Source: Siphonodentalium dalli (lineage: Eukaryota > Mollusca > Scaphopoda > Gadilida > Siphonodentaliidae). Taken from it: a stretch of DNA of 64,000 nt. The translations under genes were made by a program, and so were the position numbers. Shown piece by piece: positions 13,380 through 25,600 of the stretch. Under the pieces are notes generated by a model, which was given only the letters and a program-made list of their open reading frames with translations, did no database searches and was not told where the DNA came from. The stretch lies in NCBI GenBank assembly GCA_032622095.1, contig CP136064.1, positions 257,035,863 to 257,099,862 on the forward strand, read 5' to 3'. The stretch's first letter is position 1, and every line of letters starts with the position of its first letter.

Positions 13380-13790
13380 AGGCAATTGCCCGTCAAAACT
13401 GACGGGTGAAAAACATGACACGCAGGAACATTGTGGGAAGAATTAGTTAATCTGACAATAAACGCTCTTTATTCAAGTCATTTGAGAACAACGGCACCTA
13501 TCCCATGACATTTCCCGTGTAATGATATCTCTATGCACCGTTTTGCACCGTTCTGGTCTGATAATAAACGCTCTTTAATATGGTAATCATACAATTTATG
13601 AGTCCCCCTTTAAGTCATCTGAGGTCAAAGGCGCGTATCCCATGACATTCCCTGACCATGTGACCATTGTGTGCCAATTTCCGACATATAGTCTAAGCTG
13701 AACGCTATTTATTGCTAATATATGCCCCTTTAAGTCGTCTGAGGTCAAAAATGACGGGTGGCAAATATGACATGTAGGTGACGATATTTT
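13380..13790 (-). repeat. Fragment related to the internal repeats of the short Helitron, reversed
   Basis: Repeated blocks of ATAAACGCTCTTTA and CCCTTTAAGTCATCTGAGGT are the reverse complement of motifs inside 11545-12296. No end of a Helitron is certain here. Confidence 0.5.
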
Positions 13791-14628
13791 CCTATATAAA
13801 GAAAGCCGACAAACGGTGCGCGGAGTTTGTCAGGAATTGATGACGGACGCCACTGAAACAACATTCGTTATCAGAGAAGGTATTCGTCTATCGGACGTAC
13901 TTTGGAAGGCGTTATGAGATAGGTTGAAAAATACATGAACTATTTATATACCTGTTTCATATGCTCTACAAAATACTTGACAATGCCACAGCTGAGTTAA
14001 ATTTTTCACACATAAGTGAAATAAACGCTCATTATTTCTACCATATCAGGAATAAACTAACGAGGAACGCTCTTTATTGTTCCGTCTCAACAATGTTTGG
14101 TAGCCAAACATCCTGAATTTAATCACTTGGGAAAAAAAGTATGTTGCACAAAGAGGTCGTATAGCAATGTTTAGCTTATGTATCGACCTATGTTGATCAC
14201 TGGAACCGGATCGCGATATAACAAAAGCGAGCACATTTTGGAACTTCAAACCGCTAAGTGCCTTTAATATTAATATGAAAATAAATTTTAATATGAATCC
14301 AAATATTTGTGGTGTCGGATCGGATGCAAAAAATATAGGTCAGAAAATATAATCCGAGTCATTATCTTATCAGTTACACACTCCACCTCTCATATCCACG
14401 TTACACACTCCACCTCTCCTATCCGTGTACTGCAAATCAGATACGGGTGGAAATTCAAAAGCGAATATTATCAGGTGTATATTTAGGTCATTTAGCAGCA
14501 CAAAGCTATATGTCATTACCAATGAGTTCAATAAACCATTCCAACTGGGATGCCTACTGCATTCTGTATTTATTCCACACTCCTATACTTTATTCTGATA
14601 GAATATAGACACTCCGGTGTTCATATAA

Positions 14629-15114
14629 TTAACGTTGTTTCTTTTAGTGATTCACTGACTGTTTTTTAAATTTAACCCTTTACCCAACAGAAGGGCCATG
14701 TGCCAATGCATTCTCTTATATATGCGAGTCGACCATAGGTCGCCTCGCATATATAAGAGAATGCATTGGCTTAACACATTAAAAATTATAAAATTGTTAA
14801 AGAATGTAAGAAAAAATGGTAAAAAGTGTTAAAAAAAGATTTTTTTTAGGCCAATGCATTCTCTTATATATGCGAGGCGACCTATGGTCGACTCGCATAT
14901 ATAAGAGAATGCATTGGCACAGGGCATAACTGTAACTATCACAATGTGGTCAATGAGCCGGTTCCAATGATATCCATATTTGTATGGTTTTATTGAGACA
15001 GACCCAAGATATTTTAGGCTGTTGAAGCTTTATTTGGCTGGTTTTGGCCGGTTTGTTGGGTAAAGGGTTAACGTTGTTTCTTTTAGTGATTCACTGACTG
15101 TTTTTTAAATTTAA
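14629..15114. mobile_element. piggyBac-like MITE (14676-15067) between 47-bp direct repeats
   Basis: The element reads TTAA|CCCTTTACCCAACA...TGTTGGGTAAAGGG|TTAA, the TTAA target site and CCC/GGG ends typical of piggyBac-related elements. Its 392 bp carry two copies of the GCCAATGCATTCTCTTATAT palindrome (14702-14770, 14850-14924). An exact 47-bp repeat starting TTAACGTTGTTTCTTTTAGT and itself ending TTAA lies immediately on each side (14629-14675, 15068-15114). Confidence 0.75.
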
Positions 15115-15189
15115 TGTACTTCTCATATAAACATAATCCATTGGCAATTTGGCAGGAGATGCAAATATTGTATTCACTGAAGCAACTTT

Positions 15190-16110
15190 GTTGAATACGT
15201 CTGACACATGTTAAAGGTACTCAACCCGTAAAGAGGGTCCCCATCTCAACAGATTCCAACAACAACAATCCGATCAGAGGGTCCTATATTACTATTTCTT
15301 TGGCTTTGGGGGTAAAAAATATTTGATTCGAGTCGAGGAACCCATCAAACAAAGCTCAGAGTTATTAGATATTTATTTTTGAAAATTCTTATGTTCTCGA
15401 GATGAGTACTGATAACTGCCGTCAATTTGGTAACCTGCTCGAGATTTTACGCCAAAATTCTATTCAAACAGACAAGGATGGATAACTCTATAATCAAGTG
15501 GGTAATAATAACGAATTTTTGATTGTCTTCTGGGCCAGAAAGAATTCCCGATAATGAAAAATAATAGATTTCTAAAATCGATATCTAACAAATCTGAGCT
15601 TTGATGGGTGACTTCCTCGACTCGAATCAAATATTTTTGACCCCCGAAGCCATTGAAATAGTAATTGAGAGGAGTTTTATCGGGTTGAGTACCTTTAAAG
15701 GTACTCAATCCGATTCGATGGTCCCCATATCATGCCGCTTCAGTTATCGATTAATTGCCTCAAATAATGTTAATCTCAGTCAACTGCAGTATATAAAATT
15801 GCCCAAAACCTGTTATTTATCAACATTTTGTTCAACGAAATTTTGCCGGTTTGTCAAAGATCTGACACAAAAATGCCGCTTGATTTAGAGTTATCCATCT
15901 TCATACGCAATTTGGTCTTCTCGTCGACTTTTTACTGGGACAATAACATTATCGGTGGTGAAAAAATAATAGATTTCTAAAAATCGATAGCTGATCAATT
16001 TGAGCTTTGATCGGTGGGTTCCTCGACTCGAATCAAATATTGTTTACCCCCGAAGCCAAGGAAATAGTAATTTGCGAGCGTTAATTCGGATTCTGCATCT
16101 TTAACTATTT
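15190..16110. repeat. Dispersed repeat family, several partial copies
   Basis: Blocks such as GGTACTCAA(T/C)CCG, GTCCCCATATCAT, GGGTTCCTCGACTCGAATCA and ACCCCCGAAGCCA occur two to three times in both orientations here and again at 36595-37050. Likely transposon debris; class not recognised. Confidence 0.6.
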
Positions 16111-16499
16111 GGAATAAAATTGTTTTGACAACATGGTAGTTATTTTGATAATATTTTCTAAATGAATGCATTCTATAGACCTATCGAATCGTATATAAGT
16201 GCAAGCGATTTAATTAACAACCAAAGAAGGCTAATCCCATAGCTTTTTATCAATTGTGCCTTTGATAATTTCTTGGCATATCAACTATGTACACAACACA
16301 CCCGTGGATCAATGTCATACGACTGTCATTTTAATGAATATGTATTCATTAGATGCACTCCATTTGTTTGGTACATAAGAGTTTTAGTGGTTCTTCTTCT
16401 CGGTTCTCCAGGAACTTAAAAAGCAAAAAAATTAAAGCAAAAACATTTAGCCGCCATTCCTAGCTTTACATGTACCAGTAAAAGACGACATCCAACTTT

Positions 16500-16660
16500 A
16501 TTCTTTGATTGGGACAGTATTTTTTTTTTTCAGATCAGATCAGATCAGACATCGCGTAGCTTTTGCAGCTTGACATTCATTCTCAAATCAACATATACAT
16601 TGCTATAATTGTATGGGGGGGGGGGGGGGCGATCTTCTATTTATTACCTATTTTGTTGCA
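16500..16660. repeat. Poly-T, (GATCA)n and 15-G homopolymer
   Basis: A T-run is followed by CAGATCAGATCAGATCAGA, and a run of 15 G lies at 16615-16629. Confidence 0.8.
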
Positions 16661-16669
16661 TCAATATTT

Positions 16670-16870
16670 CTTTTTGTGATATCACAAAATCGGATATATG
16701 ATATATGAAATTGTAAGCATTTAGTGATATATTTTATGATATCATATATTCATTTTGTGATATCACTTAATTATTCCAATGTGTGATATCATAAAATGTT
16801 GGGAATTAGTGATATCACGAAATGATTTTAAGATATCACAAAATAGAATGAGTGATATCATAAATTCATA
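16670..16870. repeat. Cluster of TGATATCA palindromes
   Basis: About ten TGATATCA or near versions occur at roughly 20-bp spacing, separated by A/T-rich linkers such as CAAAATG and TAAATTCA. The same design recurs at 31090-31330. See findings. Confidence 0.7.
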
Positions 16871-17179
16871 TTGCTAAATCGGGCGTATATGTAAAATATT
16901 ATAAACGAAAATCGTGACAGTGTTACAGACGGTCAGAGAGACTGACATACATTCATGACATTTGGGTTTTATATACGATATATACATTGTATAGAGATTG
17001 GTTTCCGCGAGTTGAACGGAATGCAGCCATGGTGCAGCATGGCTCTCGTATATATATTTCAACTGTTTCCTCTGAAGTTCTCTGTAGATTCAAGTTAGTT
17101 CGCATTACACCGTATTTCACTGATGATTTTTTAAATCGGGTTACGAAGAAATGTTTGAGACCAATGGCCGTATGTTAAT

Positions 17180-17960
17180 ATTTTTGTCGTCTGCCTGGAG
17201 CCCGATAAATCGATAATAATATTCTAGGTCGCATTGAAAACATTTGCCAGATGTAAGTGTAAAGTTATATATTTTCCAGAACTCCCCTTGGCGCTGGTGT
17301 CTATGACATCAGTGATTATTTTTGTTTTCCACACCCTCCGCAGCTCCGACACGTCCCAGACTGGTAATTAATTAACATGCTAAAATGTCAGTCCTGTTCT
17401 GGTGTTTATATAGGGAAACGTGGACCAAGAAGATCGGACCACTTTTCGACCCACTTTTTCAAACTCAACCCAACTTTTTTTCATCCCAAAATGTTTGGCC
17501 GAAGTGGCTACGAACGATTCTGAAGTTATCCCGGCAGGGTTGGCGCTGGACCCAAATTTTCTCTTGCCAAATTTTTTGCCAAATGAATTTTTTTTTGCAA
17601 ATTTCCAAATGATTTGCCAAATTTAATTCAGGGTATATAATTGGGGAAATTGAAAGAAATTTCATTTTTTTATTGTTGTTATATAATGTAAAAGCTAACC
17701 ACACACAAGTATATTGAGCTAGTGAAACAAACTACTATTATTAATATTTATTTTATGGTCATAAGTTTCTTTCCCCAATTCCTATGTTAAAACGTAATGA
17801 AAAAAATCGAGATATCTAACGATGTTCACCTCATTAATGAAACAACGGGTTAATAACAGTTTTGAGTGACGTCAGATACTTCAGGGGTTAACATAACTTA
17901 TTATCAGACCTGAAAATAGATAAGGTTTTCCCAGCGACGTTCAACGTCACAACGTCTTGT
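17180..17960. other. Intergenic stretch, nothing recognised
   Basis: Short overlapping frames at 17385-17704 come from AT-rich TTTGCCAAA-type sequence on both strands and have no recognisable domain. Confidence 0.4.
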
Positions 17961-18028
17961 CCAATCAAAGTGCGTTTCATATAATAAAACAGTTATCGCA
18001 TTGTTTCAAAAGAGGTGTATATTTGTAC

Positions 18029-18048
18029 TATCATCATCATCATCATCT

Positions 18049-18093
<45 letters not shown>

Positions 18094-18435
18094 CCATCAC
18101 CACTATCATCATCATCATCCTCATAATCATCATCGTCATCATCGTGGTCATCATCGTCCTCCTACTCATCATCATCATCATCATCATCATCACCATCATC
18201 GTCTTCATCGTCATGGTCGTCATCATCGTCGTCATAGTCGCCACAACCACCACCACCACCACCATCATCATCACCATCATCACCATCATCATAACATCAT
18301 CGTCATAATCATCGCCATCATCAACGTTATCATGATAATCAACATCTTCATCATCGTCGTCGTCGCCGTCGTCATCATCATCGTCGTTATTGTCATCATT
18401 GTCGTCGTCATCGTCGTCGTCATCGTTATCATCAT
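18029..18435 (+). repeat. Trinucleotide (CAT/CGT)n microsatellite
   Basis: About 400 bp of imperfect ATC/CAT repeats with CGT and CAC variants. Frames read poly-His, poly-Ile or poly-Met, so the apparent 179-residue His-rich frame is a repeat artefact. Confidence 0.95.
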
Positions 18436-18649
18436 ATATGGCATATATTTACGGTTTGATGACATGTTAGTATTAACATCGGTGCTAATTCAATGACCAA
18501 TATATATGATGTAGCTTACTCGAGGGTTTTCTTAATGACGAATAATTGCTGGTAATATACGTCATTGTTATGAGTTTCATCACTTGTTACACAAGTAGCG
18601 ATCATGCGTGCACCAAATTTGACAATGAAAGAGTTCTACTGTGGATAAC

Positions 18650-19141
18650 TTAAAGGCCCACTTAATTTTCGAGTCGTCGATAATTTTGTTATAGTGCCTT
18701 GATATACGATTTTAATAACAATCTATACCATAAAATATGATTAAAATACTATAATTCATCACTATTTGAAACATCTGTGTCTCAGAAGATGCCCACAGAG
18801 AAATAAAAAACTGCTGAAATCATAGAATGACCCCCCCCCCCCCCCCCCCCCCCCCTGGCTCCCAGAATGTAACAGAATTCAAACTTTTTCAATGGAAGGG
18901 GAAGAACACTATCTTTAATATATAGAGTTATTCGCCCTGCACTGAAAATAATATTTCTTTTTACTGCAATCTAGATGACAAAACGCACTGGCAACTCAAC
19001 CAAAACAACATGTCCACAGTTTATAACACCGGATAAGTTGATAATACAATGTTTTGGAGCTTCCTCTTTCAAACGGTATATAATACGGCATATATTTTAT
19101 ATAAAGTAATCTGGGGGTTTGAAAATTAAGTGTGCCTTTAA
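18650..19141. mobile_element. ~490-bp MITE with TTAAAGGCCCACTTAATTTTC ends
   Basis: The left end TTAAAGGCCCACTTAATTTT and right end AAAATTAAGTGTGCCTTTAA are imperfect inverted repeats. The interior, including GTTTTGGAGCTTCCTCTTTC, recurs reversed at 33655-34025. A run of 25 C occurs at 18831-18855. Confidence 0.6.
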
Positions 19142-19149
19142 AATGTGAA

Positions 19150-20280
19150 CCTAACCACCTGACAACCCATGCACCAATCTTAATCTGTTATTTAAACAAA
19201 AACAACTATTATTTTAATTGCATGTTATTACCTCCAGGGATTATCAGGCCCGAACAGGGTAGATCTAATTTGATACTTTAATACACGTTTACTCTATATT
19301 GTTAGTCGGTCTGCACTGCCAGTCTATGAAGCTGCGCAAGTATATACCACGTCTGCATGCAATCTAATAAGTGACCAGAATCTAAATTACTCCAAAGAGT
19401 TCCCACGTTATACTTTTAGACATTGCAAATTTAGAACATGCGAATTTGTTAACCCGTTAACATTGCATATTCATATGAATAGACGCGCTATTTCTCCTCA
19501 TTTGTGTGTATATTCGTTCCCCAAAGACGACAAAATGTACTCATAATCAAGTATATATCCCTAATTACGTGCACGGACAAGTAACTAATTATATAGTGTT
19601 ACGCTTCTTGAATTTTTGTTTGGGGGGAAACTCGAGTTTCAAAACAAAATTTCAAACAAAATTCTTGCTGCTGATTGGTTGATTATCATTGAGGGAAAAT
19701 TCCCTAAGCGGGAACAGAAAATCATAGCCTACATAAATATGGCGATCATTTTTGTTTAGGTGGTCATGAAGGGTCTGGTGGGATTCCTAAGGGGTCTGGG
19801 TATTTTTATGCTGCTGATTTTTGTGAAGTAAATGGGGTAGTTGTGGAGATGCAAGATTATTGTTTGAAAAAAAATACCGAAAAAGGCGCATTTGTTGTCA
19901 CAGACTGATGTATCGGGTGACGTTCTAAGGGAAAATTAACCACTTGAAGTTCAAATAGGGTTAACCCATGGCCGGCGGGACTTATAGTTAACAGAGTCGC
20001 CTATGGAAAATAATTAGTTGTTTGTAACCTCGAAGTACTATAATTACATAGACGCCATGCAGAAACAAAGTCAAGAAATATCCCCCGATTTTATATGTTT
20101 TAATTTCCTCTAAACGTGAAGAGTTACAAATTACATATATACAGACTATTGACATGCTTTCCTTGTGGATACGCAAAGAAATTAATTATATAAAGATGCA
20201 CAACCAATTAATATATCACGAATGCATGTATGGATAGAAAGTACATATTTATTGGTTAGGAATAAGATAATTAAAGATGC
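19150..20280. other. Intergenic stretch, nothing recognised
   Basis: AT-rich sequence without a coding frame that shows a domain; no transposon ends recognised. Confidence 0.4.
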
Positions 20281-20281
20281 A

Positions 20282-22137
20282 CTAGCAGGGTTACCCGGCG
20301 CTGCCCAGGTTAACTAAGTGATGTGAAATCCTCTGCTGTGGACATTAATATTGGTGGGAACAGAGAATACTCTTGCTAAATACTCTTGCTAAAAGTGTTA
20401 CATGTTTTCTCATAAATTGTATATCGAAATGGCATCACACAACGTCATTCTTATACATGGATTATAAGTTGTGGCTCACCTTATCGCGATTAATTCGTCC
20501 CACTAATAAAGAAGTATTTATTTATTAACAACTGAGCGTACTTCAGACGTTATCATTTTTAAATCGTACAGGTTGGAATTAACGTTTTGTTTTTTAATAT
20601 TTTTGTTGGGATAAAAACATGAACATTTGTCCAAAAAATTTGTGACCCAAACAGCACACAAATGAGGCGTCTTTAACCCTAGTGATTTGATTCCTCGTAT
20701 CATTGGAGAAGAACGTGTATGGATTTGGTGGAAATTAGTGCTAAACATATTTGTTTCACTCCCCATTCATGACTCGAACGGCGCCACTTGTGACATATTT
20801 AAACCACGTCCATTATACTCCTGTTCTCCTGATATCATAGAGATGATTATGTATAAGTTTTTTGGTAATCGTCAACTAACAAATTCTTATCAAATTTAGT
20901 GCACCCATCGTTCACACAAACGGCACCAATTTGAGCGTCTTTAAATCACACGAATACATTCCTCGTATCATGGAGAAGAATATGTATCAATTTTGTAGAA
21001 ATTGGCGCTAAACATAGGGTTTTCTTTTTTTTACCAATTTTGGTTTCCATCTCCCCTCCGGGCACGTCACCTGACTCGAACGACGGCACATCATGAAGAT
21101 GATTATGTAGTTTGATGGAAATCAGCAACAAAAATATTTTATCATTTTTGCTTCCCCTCCCATTTTCTGTCCCTGACACCAACAGCGTGATTTTTGAAAC
21201 ATTTAACCCTAAACATTATCTTCCTCGTACAAAGTTACCCGTGTTGATGCATGGTCCTCCGTGAAGTTATATAGAATACAGACAGACATTCGCAAACATA
21301 TGCACCAAATGTGGCGTCTTTAACACACATGCTTTGATTCCTCGTATCATTGGAGAAGCACATGTATGAATTCGGTGGAATTTGGCGCTAAACATATTTT
21401 TTATCAGTTTTGATATACCCTCCTCTCTCTATCCCTGACTCAACCGACGCCACTTTTGAAATCTTTAAACCACACAATTAGACTCATTATGAAGATGACT
21501 ATATATAAAATTGGTGGAAATCAACGACTAAACAAATTTGTATAAAATTTAGAGCCCCCCATCTCTCACACAAACGGCGTCAATTTTGGCGTATTTAAAC
21601 CACACGATTAGATTCCTCGTATCAGTGAGAAGAAATGTGTCAATTTGGTGGAAATGGGCGCTAAAAGTATTTGTTTTATCAATTTTGGTGTCCCTCTCCT
21701 TTCCATGCACAACTGACTCAAATGGCCTCACTTTTGACATATTTAAACTACACAATTAGACTCTTGATATCACGGAGATGATCATATATAAGTTTGGTGG
21801 TGATAGGCGAATAAACAAATTCTTATCACATTTATTCCCCCACCTATCACCCAAATGGCACCAATTTGGCGTCTTTAAATCACGACCTCGTATCAAGGAG
21901 GAAAATGTGTATAACTTTCGTGGAAATCGGCACCAAAAATATTTTTATCATTTTTTGTGCCCCTCTCCCCTTCCGTTCACCCCTGACTCGAATGAACCCA
22001 CTTTTGATAGCTTTAAGCTACACCATTAAAAAGTTACCCCTGTTAGCCCCCTTTGGTGGCATCTAGAACCCCCCCCCCCCCGTTAATTTCTATAGAACAC
22101 AGAGAGACAGACATTCGCAAATATAGATATATATAGA
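20282..22137 (-). mobile_element. HINE/Helitron-like element C, reverse orientation
   Basis: Read on the minus strand it starts TCTATATATATCTATATTTG with GTCTGTCT and a GTTCTATAGAAATTAACG block at about 22080-22137, contains some eight ~140-bp monomers (20640-22020), and ends with GCCGGGTAACCCTGCTAG at 20282. It is the same family as elements A and B, with a shorter core. It lies directly upstream of the ITIH-like promoter region. Confidence 0.65.
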
Positions 22138-22297
22138 TGTAGACTGAGAAGACCATGCTCTCATTACCCTGGTGCGTTCGAAACCATAAATCACTACACC
22201 ACCCATACAACATAAACAACAACCTTATCTTATTATCGGAGTATATATAAGTTAATTCGTTGACGGACCGAAGGTCAATGGTTCCACCCTGTTCATG

Positions 22298-22538
22298 AGA
22301 ACCAGGATGCAATTACGACATCGATATATATATATATATATACGCAGAAGATTATATTAGTTACACTTTCCAACACCTGCGAACCAGGATGCAATTTAAG
22401 CAGCAAAATAAACAAAAGATTATATAAATTATACGTTCCAAGACCTGCGAGCCAGGATGTAATGCATGCCGCTATATACAGAAGATTATATAAATTACAT
22501 GTTCAAAGACCTGCCTGTTTATTGTGTCCAACGAAGCA
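22298..22538 (+). promoter_or_regulatory. Tandem core-promoter-like repeats before the ITIH-like start codon
   Basis: Three ~67-82 bp units begin GA(A/G)CCAGGATG(C/T)AAT and end with (A)AGATTATAT(A/T)A...ACCTGC, at about 22298-22379, 22380-22447 and 22448-22514. The last two contain TATATAA (22421-22427, 22487-22493). The nearest lies 46-52 bp before the ATG, so initiation about 30 bp downstream would leave a 5' UTR near 20 nt. The role as a promoter is inferred from position only. A (TA)n run lies in the first unit. Confidence 0.4.
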
Positions 22539-22637
22539 ATGGCTCAACCAGGACTCATAGCAGCAAAAACATTCTGGAGTATATGTGTATTTCTTGTGAT
22601 ATATGTGTTTGCGCCCACAGTCAGCAGTGTTAACAAG
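22539..22637 (+). CDS. ITIH-like exon 1: start codon and signal peptide
   Basis: A 33-codon exon begins at an ATG and ends AAG|GTAAGT, phase 0. The peptide has a polar N-terminus with one Lys, then a hydrophobic run FWSICVFLVIYVFAP and a small-residue region TVSS that suits signal peptidase cleavage. This is the expected N-terminus of a secreted ITIH. It joins in phase to exon 2. It is too short for ordinary ORF detection. An additional upstream 5' UTR exon cannot be excluded. Confidence 0.75.
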
Positions 22638-25600
22638 GTAAGTCCATATAGTCAGGGACGTGGCTAGAGGGTCTCCATTGGGGGTGTCCACTTTGGGGAA
22701 TTCCAACTGCACCCCCCCCCCCCTCGAATCCGACCAAACATAAATTTTGCATAATTCCATTTGCACCCCATTGCATCTCAGTGCTACGGACAAGAGACCA
22801 GGACACACTGGGCCCGACCATGGTTGTTCGGCCCGGTGCGAGAAATTTTTTTAAAATAAACAAGAAAATCGCAAAATCCTTCAAAATTCTCCAACTGATG
22901 ACCACAATCCAGTCCACAATTTTGACCAAATTTGTAAAATATTGTTTTCTTAAACTAATTAGCAGTTTTTTATTGGCCACGGGGTGGGGGAAGACGATGA
23001 CACACCGGGCGGACCATGGTTCGACCCGGTGTGTGAAAAATGGAAATCTTAACAAGACTAGCCTCAAGCCTTCCTAGAGTTGGAAATTTTAAATCTGACC
23101 CCCACTTAGGTTGGAAAATTTCCAACTGATGACAATTCCAATGCAAATGTTGACCAAATGTATGACAATATTGTTTACTTAAATAAACAAGTTAGTTTGA
23201 ACGTATATAGTCGCAATTATACGCAAAGCACATCTGTAAAAAGACAAACTGTTATGCCGCGAAGCCAATTTATTGTCCTTTGAAAATAATTTATATATTT
23301 TGAAGCTGAAAGGTGTGCCGTAAAACGTGATTAAACCTATATCTTATTAATTAAAAAATTTAGAAGACTAATTTCACACCATATTCCAATGACTAGCCAT
23401 ATTTGTTGACAACAGTAAAGGACAGACTGGTCGTTGATTGGTTTCATACTTTCATCACTGAGTTTTTGGTTATCCACGTGAGATATGTATATGACATTAC
23501 AAATTACAAAATATTATAAATAAACCCTATCCACTTGTATATATACTGTGTTTCTCACCATCGTTATTTGGAAATCAATATGAGAAACTTGTGAAATATA
23601 TTCCATAATAGATTTCACACTAAATACTTTACTATAACAAAAATATAGGCACATAGAGGTATGTATATACGCCGATTGGCGTATATATACATCGATTGGG
23701 GAAAGTGCCGGACCTAATAAGCCCTGATACCCAGGGGCGGCGGAGCATGTATATATGGGACAGTCTCTGTGGCTGGAGTATCTCCGTTGGTTGTAAGATC
23801 AGAATAGTTTATTAGTCGATCAAGACACCCTGGTGGGCAGAATAATTACAGTATAATAATATACTAAACAATGTGAATGATTGTGTGTGATTTATGTGAA
23901 ATAAATAATAAAAATGAAGAATGAAAAAGTATAAACAAACGAGTGCCCCATTCCACATGTACCTTACTTGTATTTAAATTCGCGCAGTACTATTTTTCGC
24001 GACCAAACCACCCGGATGAGTTACGTTCGGGGAACCAACATCAAAACCATTACTGATATGTATGACAAACGTATATAGCAACAAATCATGGTAACATCAT
24101 TGATGTTGAAATACTTGTAAGAAATACACATATTGCAGATTGAAGATGCACTAAAGCACGGGGGGGGGGGGGGGGGGTCCGTGAAGTCAGCACAACATTC
24201 AACATTCAACATTCGTTCAACATTCGTGTGAAGTTGGCACAACATTCAACATTCAACATTCGTTCAACATTCAATTTTTCTTGTACATAAGTTTTTTTTA
24301 ACGTGAATGGATTAACTGGGTCGTATATATAGCACCCCTATCAAAATTAGAGTATTCGATACTTCGATGCTCATTTTTGAGGATTTTTAATTCCGGTAGA
24401 GAGAGAGGAAGAGAGAGATATAGGTAGAGAGAGAGGACACATCATATACGCATGATCGGATCGGGCCCATATATGCAGGGATTGTACCCTGATGGTACTT
24501 TAATTATCCATAGGGCCCACGTCTAGCATGTGTGGTTTTCGCTGGCGAATGTTGAACAGAGAGCACATTCAACATTCGTCCAACATTCGTGTGAAGTTGA
24601 CACAACATTCAACATTCGTTCAACATTCATCATCAAAAATGAGTATCAAATACTTTTATTTTTTATAGGGCACTATATATTCTACCCACTTATTCTATTT
24701 ACGTTAAAAAACTGATGTACAAGAACAATTGAATGTTGAACGAATGTTGAATGTTGAATGTTGTGCCAACTTCACACGAATGTTGGACGAATGTTGAATG
24801 TGATCTTAGTTTTTATATTTTAGGATTAAAATTGTGTATATCTGGCTCAGTCCATATTGTTTTTATCAATACCGAAAGAATTGCCATTATTGCAAACTTT
24901 TGGTGGTCAAAATAAGAAAATATGTGACAAAATCTGACAAAATCTGACAAAATACGTAAAAATAGATGTAACGGTCCGCAAAGTACCATCCTTCCGACAG
25001 TGATATATCACAGTTATAACATAGAGGGCGCTGCATGGAGTTTGTTTGGCGACACGAATTGTTTGTGCAAAATAAAAACAGATTCGGGAATCTGGAATAA
25101 TTTTGCAATTGAAATATACTAGTCGCAGAAAGCACTTTTTTCGGAGACACTTTTCAGTCTATTATATTTGCAGGACCTGAAGATATATTCACTTCATATA
25201 CAATCAGATATAAAGCTGCGTTATGCCACAACGCTCATCACTAGTCGTGTTGTCAATGGCAACCTGGATGCGGATCGGGAAGTGGAATTCGACGTTACAC
25301 TGCCCAATCAAGCGATGATTACTAATTTCTCAATGTGAGTTATTGAGTGTGAGAGGGTGTGGGTGAGATTATACGTCCTGTCATTAACTCGCGGCCATAT
25401 TGGATCCACCAGGTCCGGTTCCGTGTTTTTACTTAGCTTTCCATATATGGAAGTCATGAATAATTCAAAAGCTCCATATATGGAAATTCTACTCCAAAAC
25501 TTTGACCTTTATCACTAAAACCACGGAACCGGGCTGGATGATTCTATGAAACCACGGAACCGGACCTGGTGGATCCAATATGGCCGCCAGATAGTGACAG

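Noticed and set aside
17957-18496. A 179-residue His-rich open frame
   Set aside because: It is a translation of a CAT/CGT trinucleotide tract; other frames give poly-Ile and poly-Met of similar length.
22630-23067. 145-residue minus-strand frame in intron 1
   Set aside because: It overlaps a dispersed repeat also found at 10.5-10.9 kb and has no recognisable domain.
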